From assembly GCF_052857255.1 (NCBI RefSeq), contig NC_135505.1, forward strand, positions 133,851,967 through 133,915,966: a stretch of 64,000 nt of DNA. Reading direction: 5' to 3'. Position 1 is the stretch's first letter, and each line of letters opens with the position of its first letter. The notes beneath the pieces are model-generated. The model saw only the letters and a list, made by a program, of their open reading frames with translations, was not told the origin of the DNA and did no database searches. Made by a program: the position numbers and the translations under genes. Below, one piece after another: positions 36,370-46,454 of the stretch. This stretch comes from Amblyomma americanum. Its lineage: Eukaryota > Arthropoda > Arachnida > Ixodida > Ixodidae.

Positions 36370-36690
36370 AGTAATGTGGAAATGGCACAGTATCTGTCCT
36401 CATATATCGTTGGACACCTGAAAGTGGCATTTGAGGACGCTAAGGCACCCGTGTGCTGTGCGATGTTAGTGCACGTTAAAGATCCCCAGGTGGTCGAAAT
36501 TATTCCGGAGCCCTCCACTAGGGCACCTCTTCCTTTCTTCTTTCACTCCCTCCTTTATTCCTTCCCTTACGGCGTGGTTCAGGTGTCCAACGATATATGA
36601 GACAGATACTGCGCATTTCCTTTCCCCCAAAACCAATTATTATTTTGAGGAAACCCTACCGCGGTGGCTCAGTGGCGGGTGTTATAAAGG
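36370..36690 (+). repeat. Rearranged Ruka-like SINE with inverted 3' end
   Basis: The plus-strand SINE body (CACGTTAAAGATCCCCAGGT to CCCCCAAAACCAATTATT) is preceded at 36,376-36,425 by an inverted copy of its own 3' block (GGCACAGTATCTGTC..CGTTGGACACCTGAA). The two arms are about 150 bp apart. A tRNA-like CCGCGGTGGCTCAGTGG head fragment follows at about 36,658. Confidence 0.7.
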
Positions 36691-37524
36691 CAGTCGTCTG
36701 AAGGCGTCGTGAGTGTGTGTTCCTCAGCCTTGCTTAAGGCCTTCTTGCGCCTCGCCAACCCTGTAGTGTTGAAGGTATTAGTTGTCTGTGGTCACTGGTT
36801 GTGGATCGCGTTCCATGGTTTCGTCAGACGTGGGAGAGGCCCGAAGGAGAAACGCTCTGGCATGTCTGAACAGCTGCATTCCCTCCCGTCTTGTCCATGT
36901 GGACCAAGTAATGTTGGCTTTGTTATGTGGGTGCTTGTTCAGTACTGAGAGGGCAGTCTGGCGAACTATCGTGCCCAGCCTTGAGTCTACTTTGGGGCTT
37001 TGGCCCACATAAGGATGACACTTGAAACCGCAAAGTCACTTCATTTATTTAAAAAAAAATGGGCCTGCCCAATGTGCGGAAATGAGGACGCCGACCATGC
37101 TGGCTCTTGCTTGGCACTCTTTGGCAGCGCACACAAGATTGCTCAGCGACCTTCAGATGAATGCACAGACGCCCGCGTAGGCCTGTTCAACGGAACACTG
37201 CACTTTTGCGGGCACAGAAAGGAGTCCTTTTCTCTCTTCTGCTTCTTTGCTTTTGCGCCTCAAAGTCCTACCAGTCTAGTGCGCTAATACGTTATAAAAG
37301 GGCAGCGACGCTAGCGTTACAAGTTTGCCAAAACCAGCTTTCATGCTGCCATCGTCTCATGCTCTGATGACATGGCGACTGGTGTGGCTTCCCCTGGCAT
37401 GCACACTACTCGACAAGTCCGTGAGCGCTCAATGTCAGTCCTTAGTTCTGTCCCTAATGTCCTGCACAAAAAGAAAACCCTGCAATGACACTCATGTTTA
37501 GGAGACACGGGCAAGAACTGGGCG

Positions 37525-38348
37525 CTATACAAGTAGCTGGCGTTCGACGCCGTTGCCTCGGGTCACCATGGGACACCACCAGCGGCCATTGCTGAGCAGG
37601 ATGATGCCGCTGAACTTGGACGAGTAGAGTGCCATGACCACGATGCATGTGGCCGTGCCCACGAACGTCAGACAGATGATGACCCCGAGCGTGGCAACCC
37701 TCTGGCTGGCGTCCGGACCCAAGGGTTTCTTCATCTGCTTCTCGGCAGACGCCTCCGCTGAAGTCTCGTTGGCGGCCAATGCTGTCTGGTTGATGACCGG
37801 GGCGTCAACCGCCAGCTCTGGCGACGCCAGTAGGGACTCAAGCGAGGCGTTCGTCATCCAGGCATGCTGCTGCAAGACTACTGCGCTGCTGATACTGGTG
37901 ACGTTACCGCGGATGCTACTGGTTCTCCTACCGCTGCCACTACTGGTGATGTTGCTGTAGATGCTGCTGCTGTTGCTTATACTGCTGCTGCTGTTGCTAA
38001 TGCTGCTGATGTTGCTACGCGTCGGCACCTTGACGGTCATCCATCGGTTCGACGGCATAGCTGCGGGCTTGGCTGCCGCCTGGCTGACGTAGACACGCTT
38101 GGCGCTCCTGACAGCCTGCGGCGCCGCCGTCGTCGAGTGCTCGTCCGTGTCGTTGAGCAGCAGCTGTATCTTGTAGATGAGGTCGTTCAGGAACGACCGG
38201 CTGTCCTTGGTCTTCATGAGCGAGTCTAAGAGGACGTTGTCATTGGGGGTCGTGCTCGTCGTCCACGTTGGCCTCGCTGCCGTTCGCCGCACCGACGATT
38301 AGGAGGAATGCGACGCTGAGGACGGTTACTGCCGTCGCTGCACCCCAT
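37525..38348 (-). CDS. Putative type I membrane glycoprotein, frame broken twice
   Basis: On the minus strand an ATG at 38,348 in a strong Kozak context (ACCATGG) is followed, one frame off, by a typical signal peptide core (AVTVLSVAFLLIVGAA). It continues through an acidic segment (EANVDDEHDP) and, after another one-base shift, a 250-residue frame ending in TAG at 37,525-37,527. The two shifts fall in a 4-G run (38,343-38,346) and a 5-base run (38,245-38,249); one extra base in each explains them. The body is Ser/Asn-rich with at least nine N-glycosylation sequons (NDT, NIS, NSS, NIT, NVT, NAS, NQT, NET). One membrane segment near the end (TLGVIICLTFVGTATCIVVM) has a short cytosolic tail. 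I do not recognise a family. It could be a pseudogene, or assembly indels in a real gene. Confidence 0.5.
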
Positions 38349-38878
38349 GGTCTTCGGCGTCGGAGTTGTCGGAGCGTCTCTGTGGCGACACGGGTCTCGG
38401 GCGTGTTCTTGGTTGCTGACTAGAAGGACAGTGTGCACCTCTGACGGTCGATCCTCATGTCGTGTGCCCGGCGCAGCGTTTCAGGGGAACCGCAGCGGCG
38501 CAGTGTTCCGGCGAGCGGCCAGCCAGCGACGCACGAGACACACCTCTTCGTCGTCTCGCCTCGCTCGTACGCGACGGAACCGCTCTGGCCTGAAGCCACT
38601 TCTTCTTCATCCTCTTAAATCATGGCACATACCCACATGGGAGGATTGGCCAAGTTGTTATTGTTGTTGCCATTCAAATACGATGGCACATACCCACGCT
38701 TGGGGATTGGCCAGGATTTGGTGCAGATCCGAACAGAAAAAAAACAGTTGCCACTGCAGTGGCAACTGGTCTTCGATTTCTTCGTCGTCGATTCATAGAT
38801 AGCAACTCTCTGCACGAGCACAAGAAGTTCAGGTGCTCGAGCTTATAGACAAGCGAAGATGCACGCGGAGAGAGGCTT

Positions 38879-39331
38879 TTGCCGCAGTCAAGGAGAGAGC
38901 CTCAGCCTACTCTAGTGTGGCCGCCAAATGTCCCACCCATAATGGATTCTAGTTGGTCCCAGGCTATTACAGCGGCAGTTGAGAAAGCTGTTGCAAATGC
39001 AATGGATCGCATTATGGAAACCGTGTCCACATGCATTTCGCAGGTCATAGCTGCTCAGATGACCAATCTTCTGCAGGCGTCCACCGCTCCGCTCTTGTCT
39101 TCTTTGGCTTCGGAAGCTACCCCTCCTTCTGTAATTATCGATTCCGCTCCACAGGGCAAAAACAATGTGAGCAACAAAAGACCTCTCAGGCCTCTCCTTC
39201 GCATAGCGTTATGGACGCATCCTCTATGGATTGTATGGATATGGAGTCTGATCTCCGCGCCCAAAACGAAGTGGGTCTCCTCTGAATATTGCAGGTCCAT
39301 CTTGCCCCCAGTCAAAGACAAAGATAAGTAA
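38879..39331 (+). pseudogene. LINE ORF1 remnant
   Basis: The open frame lacks an upstream start and encodes an amphipathic helical stretch (ITAAVEKAVANAMDRIMETV, then STCISQVIAAQMTNLLQ), like the coiled-coil/C-terminal region of LINE ORF1 proteins. The CCHC knuckles expected in intact ORF1 are not seen. The call rests on position directly before the endonuclease. Confidence 0.5.
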
Positions 39332-39399
39332 CGCAAGTCAAAACGCTAAGACCAGTATTCTAGAAAAGGCAGTCGCGGCTGCGGCACTTCCGCCAAGAT

Positions 39400-40070
39400 A
39401 GGGTTCTTAAGTGTACTCCAGTGGAATTGTCGATCTATATTCTCAGCTTCAACAGATTTAAATTGCCTATGCAATCAGCTTCTACCGGATTTAGTTGCTT
39501 TACAGGAAACATGGCTAACTCCAAATTTTAATTATCATCTCAAGGATTACCATCCGTTCCGGCTTGACCGGTCATCACGAGGGGGAGGGTTGTTATTGCT
39601 CATATCTAAAAAGTTTTGCCACAGGGCATGCATTTCTTTTCAATATGCGGACAATGAATGTGAAATCCTTGCGGTTGACCTTAGTGTCCCAGGTCAACAG
39701 CCCTTTACGGTAGCTAATGCATATTTCCCTTCTGGTGTGCGTGACACTCGGCCCCTTGACTCACTCATGTCTAGTAGCCGATCTCAGGTTCTTTTACTTG
39801 GCGACTTCAATTCGCACCATGTGACTTGGGGGTGTAAAACAGACAGCTTTGGTTCTAGACTATTTGATTGGGCTTCTGGCAATAACTTGATCTGCAACAA
39901 TTCCGGGATTGCCTACGTTTGTCCGCAGTCAATGCCGCTCTGCCTTGGATTTAACTCTTTCCTCCCCAGGAGTCTCTGTTATGTCTTGGGCGCCTGTTGA
40001 CTGTGCAACAAACAGTGATCATCTACCGATTAGTTTCAAGTTTGCGTGTAAATTAACTCTTCCTGAGCGA
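39400..40070 (+). pseudogene. LINE ORF2 endonuclease domain, frameshifted
   Basis: AP-endonuclease landmarks are all visible: LQWNCRSI, the catalytic LQETWL, LLLGDFNSHHVTWG and SDHLPIS. The first three are in one frame, and after a one-base shift near 39,910 SDHLPIS lies in the next frame (39,909-40,358). The enzyme would nick target DNA for target-primed reverse transcription; the shift makes it non-functional. Confidence 0.85.
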
Positions 40071-40158
40071 CATCAGCGCACGTTAATAAATTACAATTGC
40101 TTTAAAGACACGGTAAAATCAGCCCTCCAAATCACTTCAGACACTCGCGCTCAGAGAA

Positions 40159-41562
40159 GTGCCGAAAGCAAGGCTGCACATCTATGCTCGGTACTGGACC
40201 ATGCAAGGCAAAAGTCTGAATTTTTGCTTAAGAGCACAAAGGGTGCAATCGCGAACAATTGGTGGAATGCTGAGTGCACGCGTGAATATAGACGACGAAA
40301 AGCAGCTTGGAAGAAACTTCTCATCAATCAATGCCCCAAAAAATTGGCTGGATTATAAGTATGTTGCAGCAACATTTAAGCGCACTGTCGCCCGTGCAAA
40401 GGAGGAGTATAATACAAATCATTATGATTTCCTTTCCCAATCAGGAAATAAACGAGCTTTATTTAATTTCCTGAGGCGCAACAAGGTGATTCCTCCGGCT
40501 GCCAACATTGAATCCTTTGTTCAGTCCCCTGCTGACATCGCAAAGGCCTTAGAGGATATTGCGTGTGGCCTGGAGCTTCACTTTACATCTGCTTTACCTT
40601 CTCCTACTATATTCACATGCACCTCAAGTGATTTCACTGAGGTCTCTATGCCTGAGCTGTCGCAAATTGTTCTGCGCTTATCCCCAGCGGCTCCTGGCCC
40701 CGATAGGGTCACTTCATCTATGATCAAAATATTGTTCAATGAATCTCCTGCAGACCTGTTGGCTCTAATTAACCATTCTATTAAAGGTCCTTGGATACCG
40801 CATGAGTGGCGTCTTGCTGAAATAGTTCCATTGCTTAAAAAGCAAGGGGAGGGCTTAACTTTAGACAATATACGCCCTATTTCGTTAACATCGAACCTTG
40901 TGAAATTGGTGGAAAGAGTCCTTCTCAGCCGTGTCATGTCATTCATTTCAGAAAATGCTGTATTGAATCCATGCCAAATTGGTTTCAGGCCGGGTTGTTC
41001 AATTTGGTGTGCTCATACTGACCTTGAGAATCGTATTAAATTAGCTCGCAATAGAAAAAAGTTTGCTGCGCTTGTCACCTTGGATGTCAGTAAAGCATAC
41101 GACAGCGTGGAGCACTCGACTCTATTACTAAGATTACAGGAACTCAACTTCCCAAGCTATTTTGTAGCCTGGATATGTTTTTTTTTGGAAAATAGAGAAT
41201 TTTACTGCTGCCAAAATGGTGTTTCCTCAAGGAGATTTCCACAGACAAGAGTTGTTCCGCAAGGATCAGTTCTCTCACCTGTTCTTTTTAACATTTTTCT
41301 AAGCTCAATTCCATGCATTCAAAATGTGAAAACTTATGTGTACGCCGACGATATTGCATTTTTTGCATCAGCAAGTGACATTCACACTCTTTATCAAACC
41401 CTACAAAATTACCTCAATGTTCTTTACAACTGGCTAGGAAGAATTCATCTGTCCCTTAATGTGAAGAAATGCGCATTGTTAGTATTTCCAGTTTCTGTTC
41501 CAGTAAATATCTGCCTGGTCTATAGAAATAACATAATACCTCAAGCTCAGACGGTGAAGTAA
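40159..41562 (+). pseudogene. LINE ORF2 reverse transcriptase domain
   Basis: A 467-codon frame contains RT landmarks in order: LSPAAPGPDRV, EWRLAEIVPLLKK, NIRPISLTSNLVKLVERVL, GFRPGCS, motif A ALVTLDVSKAYDSVEH, VVPQGSVLSPVLFNIFLS and motif C YVYADDIAFF. The catalytic aspartates of motifs A and C are kept. It enters from the endonuclease frame by a shift in the A-run near 40,340 and ends at a premature stop near 41,560. Confidence 0.9.
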
Positions 41563-43048
41563 GTATCTCGGTGTAATATACGACTCTACTCTCTCCTGGC
41601 GGCCCCACATTGAGCAAGTTTCTGCAAAAGGAGTTCGGGCCATTGGCATCCTGCGCAGGCTTTGTAGTGCTAGGTCAGGCATGAGAAGGCATACGCTTCT
41701 GATGATTTATAAAATGTACGTCCGCCCAATTTTGGAGTTCGGGTGTGTTTTATTCTCAGGAGCTCCTGCCTATAAACTTCGCCCTCTTGTGCTTTTGGAG
41801 CGTGAGGCGTTGCGCCTTTGTCTGGGGCTTCCAAAATATGTCGCCAATGCTGTTCTGCACCTTGAGGCGCGAATGCCTTCGTTATCAGCTAGGTTTCGCC
41901 TTTTAACAGTTCAAACATTTTTAAAATTGTGCGACTCACCTCTTCACGCTTCCAGTATAATATTTCTTAGTCAACCTTCCACCTTTTTTAGTGCTGCCTG
42001 GTCTCGATTTCATACCCCGCAGATATGTTACGTGCAGTCCCTCCTTGATCGCATAAATATTCATTTCACAGATGTCCGCCAAATATTTAACAACTCCTCA
42101 TCTGTCCAGATTGAATTCGATGATATTTTCCCATCGAATGCAAAGCTGCAGCCCTTCCCACTTCTTCAGGGTCTATTGCAGGACCACCTAAGGTCCTTTC
42201 CCTCTCATGTTCTTATTGCTACTGATGCCTCGCAGGATCGCGAAAAGGCAGGTGTGGGAATTTTTTCGCCTTCACTGGATTGGTCTTTTTCTCTCCGTCT
42301 TCCTGACTTCACTCCAATTTTTCTGGCTGAATTATTAGCAGTAATCTTAGCCTTACGAAAATTAGAATCTACAGTTTCCCAGGTCGTGGTTATGACAGAC
42401 TCTCTGTCCATTTGCTCTTCCTTATCCTCACCCACTGACTCTCGGCCGTTACGCCTCTTTAAGTTCCTGATTCCGCTCCATCTAAATTCGGTAAGGTTGC
42501 TTTGGGTACCCGGTCACATGGGCTTTCACTTAAATGAGGTTGCAGATTCCTTAGCAAGAGCCTCTCTCAGCGGCCCAATTATTGCTGTCCTGCCATCATG
42601 TGCATATACAGCTGCGGTGAGGTTTCGCAGCTACACAATATTTAAGGAATTTGCTGCCTCGGCTCTTACATCATCTCCCGAATATCAGCATCTTCTGCAT
42701 CCTTGGAGTAGCAAAGACTGGCGCTCACGCAGACTAGAGGTCTCTTTCACGCGCTTGCGTTGCCGGGTTCCCCTTCTAAATTTCTACCTTCACAGATCTG
42801 GCCTGGCAGCTTCCCCACTGTGCCCTTTTTGTGCCGAACCTGAGACAATAGATCACTTCCTGCTGTTCTGCCGCCGCTTTTCTCATTTGAGGAAGAGTAT
42901 TTTGCAGATTCCATTTCATCAACTGGGCTTGCCTGTGTCTTCCGCGGTTGTTCTTTCCATTGGCGCTTCTTTGCTTGGACGAAGCGACAGGAGTGTGCGC
43001 TCTGCTGTGCAAAATTTTCTTCAAGAAACGCAGCGACTCCCATTCTAA
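41563..43048 (+). pseudogene. LINE ORF2 RNase H and C-terminal zinc motif
   Basis: After a one-base shift the RT thumb and RNase H continue. The RNase H acidic residues appear in order in ATDASQDREKAG, AELLAVILALRKLES, VVVMTDSLSICSS and VPGHMGFHLNEVADSLAR. A C-terminal CPFCAEPETIDHFLLFC motif follows, related to the one in the fragment at 11.3 kb. The stop codon is at 43,046-43,048. Confidence 0.85.
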
Positions 43049-43298
43049 TTTCTTTTTCCCGCCCTCAATCAGTACGACATTGTAACATTACAGGCATTGT
43101 GTACTATTATGCACATTAAGCAATTGTCCCGTCTTTGATCTCCAAGTTAACTGGACCCCTTTCCTTCCCTTTTCCAATCTCTCAGACTACATACTATTAC
43201 CACTCCTTTTCCCGTCAAAACTTTCCTGTATCCAGTAATTAACCGCCTGTGTCTTGGCCACTCCCCCGTAGTGGGTATATGCCAGCAACGTCTGAGGC

Positions 43299-43403
43299 CT
43301 TCCTTCCTTCCTTCCTTCCTTCCTTCCTTCCTTCCTTCCTTCCTTCCTTCCTTCCTTCCTTCCTTCCTTCCTTCCTTCCTTCCTTCCTTCCTTCCTTCCT
43401 TCC
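43299..43403. repeat. (TTCC)n microsatellite, LINE 3' tail
   Basis: About 26 TTCC units directly follow the LINE 3' UTR (TATATGCCAGCAACGTCTGAG). I-group LINEs commonly end in short tandem repeats and not in poly-A, so this marks the 3' insertion boundary. Confidence 0.9.
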
Positions 43404-43825
43404 TCTCTTCCTATAGCGGTCCTGAGCGCCGCCTTTGCAAATGATTGCCAGGACAATATCGCCCGGCTACCGAAAAAGAAATGATCGGTGCAGGTAAAGT
43501 TTCAGAATCACCATTTATACCAGGACTGGCTGGGCCTGTTACTGGAAATGCAGGGGGAAGTATGCGCTGATGGAAAAAGATTAAACAGCGCTGACAGACA
43601 CGACCTGAGAAGAACACAAGACACAAGCGCTGTGTCTGTTTTCTTCTCTTACGTCCTGTCTGTTAGTGCCCTTCAGCCGATTTCTACCAACATGTACCAG
43701 TCAGTCCCACTAAGCCCTCTTCTTGAAGCTCATGCCCATCCTGTAGTTTGAAGCAAAGTACGCGTACAGTGCTCAAGGACCTTGGTTCTAGGTTGTACGT
43801 GCGACATTATCATCGCCATCCTCAC

Positions 43826-44235
43826 ATATCATCATCATCAGCCTGCTACGCTTGCCTCTCTTGGAATCCACTCCGTTACCATTAAAGACCAGCGGTTATC
43901 TTGCCTGCGCATTACATGCCCTGCCCAAGCCCGTTTCTTCCTCTTGATTTCTACTAGAATGTCATTAACCCGCGTTTGTTTCCTCACCCACTCTGCCCGC
44001 TTTTTCTTTCTATGGCTTGCTGCGTTGTCCTGAACTTAAGCTGAACCCTTTTCGTTAGCCTCCACGTTTCTGTCCCGTAGGTGAGTACCGGTAAGATCCA
44101 GCTGTTGTACACTTTTATCTTGAAGGATATCCACATCTCCAATCTCTCTCATCTCTCCAGTTAACCCTGTCCTCTACCAACCACGGCTACTTTGTCTCCG
44201 CAACTTCGAAACACATATCCTCAGGTTGATATAAT
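43826..44235 (-). mobile_element. Non-LTR retrotransposon 3' fragment
   Basis: It shares the TTGATTTCTACTAGAATGTC, CATTAACCCGCGTTTGTTTC and CTCACCCACTCTGCCCGC blocks with 18,028-18,445. It extends further, to GCCTCCACGTTTCTGTCCCG and TAGGTGAGTACCGGTAAGAT, the antisense of a LINE region. Frames are broken. Confidence 0.7.
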
Positions 44236-44679
44236 TCCTTCCCCAACTACGTTACTTCCCTAATGTCGCTGAGCATTCTCAATAAACTGATTTTGTATCC
44301 ATCACACAATCACTGTTGTGTGTGTTGCTTTAAACCGCAGTGTTTCCATCGATCACATCGAACAGTTAAGCCTGTGATCGGAAACCATTGGGGACCGCTT
44401 TTGATGATTTCGAAGGAATCTTACGTCATGGGAAAAAAATTGGTTTATAAACGATTTCGCTCTCAAAAATGCTTTTGTCCAGAATTGTTGGGCGTGATTA
44501 TCAACATGAGCGATGTGTGTGACATCACGAAGCGTGTCTAGTTTCGGTTTCGGAGCCGAGTAGCCCCTCTTCGTCGGCCACCGGCCAATCCAAGCTTGGG
44601 AGCAAGTAGGCAAGCACGGCCGGCTCGCAGCCTACCCCAGCTGATCGCAGTAAAAAGAGAAAATACGGTGGTATGGGGG

Positions 44680-44966
44680 ACTTTTCGCGAGATTTCAAAG
44701 GCAACATTACTACAGAAACTAGCGTATTATTTAAGCGCGAGTATGGCGGGGACCTGACGGTGTTAGGTTGAGAAGTGCTGAACCGCGAGTTCGGTGTCCT
44801 CTCGACAGGCGCGGGGAGGTGTGTCGCTTTCACACTGCGGGCACGGCGAATAGCCGTGTCCTGCCTTGTGTTTGTGTTGTCTGACGCTTGCAAGATCATT
44901 TCCTGTGGTAACTTTGATGCGTTAGGCGGCCCGTGCGAGCTCCAAGATGGTCCGTCAACGCGACAG
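44680..44966 (+). promoter_or_regulatory. RALGAPB: RALGAPB promoter region and probable 5' non-coding exon
   Basis: A GC-rich stretch with no TATA box holds TTTCGCGAGA near 44,684, like the TCTCGCGA element of housekeeping promoters, and a YY1-like CCAAGATGG at about 44,942. It ends at an excellent donor, CGACAG|GTAAGG (44,966/44,967). The next acceptor on this strand lies immediately before the RALGAPB start codon at 46,250. A 5' UTR exon spliced just ahead of the ATG is therefore likely. The start site is not determined. Confidence 0.55.
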
Positions 44967-46249
44967 GTAAGGTTTCTGCAAACTTTCTGTTGGCCTGCCA
45001 CGAAGGCATGGCAGGCGTGCCAACACGAACATCGTCTTGGTCTTGTCTTCGCTTTTTTTTTTGCTTATCCTTCTCAGTTCGATCTAGCGATAAATCCTTT
45101 GGTCATGGCAGTTTGCAAGCTTCCACGGCAGCGAGATCCTAGCTTAGGCTTTGTGCAGTTGTCGGCATCGATAGAAACATGTGGTCGTGTTTGTTCAGCC
45201 ACTCGCTGTTAAATATGTTGGGGTGCGTACGTTAACCCCGTGGCGTCTAAGCCGCAATTCTGTCCGATCCGTAAAAATTCGCCAATTCCGTGGAGATGTT
45301 GCAAAGTTTTAAGCTAAATATACACATTAGGCTGAGAAGGTTTCGTTTGGCAACACGATCTCAAAATTAGGCAGCGGCTTACACTTTTTCAATGTTTTTC
45401 AGCTTTTAACGCAACAAGTGCTTCGTTAAAGCTTCGCAACGTCCTGGTTAAGTTTAATTTGGAAGTTGTCTGTGTACTGCTGGCGCATACCAACTGCTGA
45501 ATTGCAGTTTTATGCGCTGCAGAAGGACAGCTCCCCAACAGCATGTGAAACCGAAAATGTAGTGGCGAATAAACCTTTTGTTATTTGTGTTTTGCGGTGT
45601 GCCATATCAAGTGTCGCATCATGGTCCTGCTTGACAGCTGAGCAGATCAGTTGATGTGAAGCGAACTGGCATTGTTGACTAATCACTAGAGTTAAGGCTG
45701 GCCTTACATCATCAGGCACACTGTGCAAAGCCCAATTGCTGGCCTCTTTCCTCTTGTATGTAGCTTATTTCTAGGCAAAACTGATCCAAACCTTTCTGAT
45801 GTGAAGGCTTCAGTATGTTGGAAAATATCCGTTTCAACTGAACTTTGTCAAAGCACACATTGTGATCATAAATAAACATCTGAAAGCAGAGCAAATGGGG
45901 GGTATTATTAGTTTCTTTAATATATATATGTGCTGTGAAAGTACTTGTGTTCTCAAAGCACATAGCCCAATGTGGAACATTGAGCAGGGAGATTATGTAA
46001 TTATGTATAAGATTTCCTGGGATATGATGGCAACAGGTGGCGAAGAGTAGGTCTGATTGGCTATCGGTGTGACAGGCCTTTGGTTTCCTGAGGACTCAGC
46101 TTGGTTGATGACAATGACAATTATTTGGACGGTGATGATGATAATGAATGCCACCAACAGCTTCTACAAGAGATTTGCCTCATCCATAGAAGTCATGTGC
46201 ATAACGCACATCCCTGCTAATCCTAATTGCGTGCTCTTTCCTCCAAAAG
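44967..46249 (+). other. RALGAPB intron 1
   Basis: It runs from the GTAAGG donor to the CTCTTTCCTCCAAAAG acceptor. Short open frames in it have no recognisable content. A TAATCCTAAT stretch about 20 bases before the acceptor is a plausible branch site. Confidence 0.5.
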
Positions 46250-46454
46250 GATGTACTCGGAGTGGCTTGTTCTCCCCGTGACTGAAGATGCCAAGGAGCG
46301 TAGTACCAGCGTGCTGCAGAAGTTCCCCTGTGCGGCAGGGCGCAATGTCGTTGCCGCTGTTCTTCACTCTCTGGCCAGCAACCTGGGCATCGGCATCGCT
46401 AAGTGTGAGCCGAGCACCTTGGTTTCGGACATCGAGGTCAACTGGTGCATGGAG
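46250..46454 (+). CDS. RALGAPB: RALGAPB first coding exon
   Basis: The acceptor CTTTCCTCCAAAAG is followed by one base and then the ATG (46,251). The first residues MYSEWLVLPV match the start of vertebrate RALGAPB in position and sequence. The exon contributes 68 codons, ends in phase 0 after WCME, and its donor is GAG|GTGAGC. Confidence 0.9.

Larger units (their letters stand above)
34351..37520. other. Intergenic, repeats, no recognised gene
   Basis: It contains a 107-bp-period duplication (34,634-34,806), a candidate MITE (35,463-35,963) and a rearranged SINE (36,370-36,690). The open frames at 35,177-35,467, 35,817-36,242 and 36,709-37,287 show no recognisable domain. Confidence 0.5.
38830..43405 (+). 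mobile_element. Degenerate I-superfamily LINE with (TTCC)n tail
   Basis: A 5'-truncated non-LTR retrotransposon. In order it has a piece of ORF1-like sequence (38,879-39,331), an AP endonuclease (39,400-40,070), reverse transcriptase (40,600-41,520), RNase H (42,200-42,570), a C-terminal Cys/His motif (about 42,820-42,880), a 200-bp 3' UTR and a TTCC microsatellite tail. At least three frameshifts (about 39,910, 40,340 and 41,560) separate the domains, so it cannot make a functional ORF2 protein. RNase H places it in the I group of LINEs. It is in plus orientation, 1.3 kb upstream of RALGAPB exon 1. Confidence 0.9.

Noticed and set aside
43299..43403. Considered as a CRISPR-like or regulatory repeat
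   Set aside because: It is a simple TTCC microsatellite at the 3' end of a LINE, without spacers.
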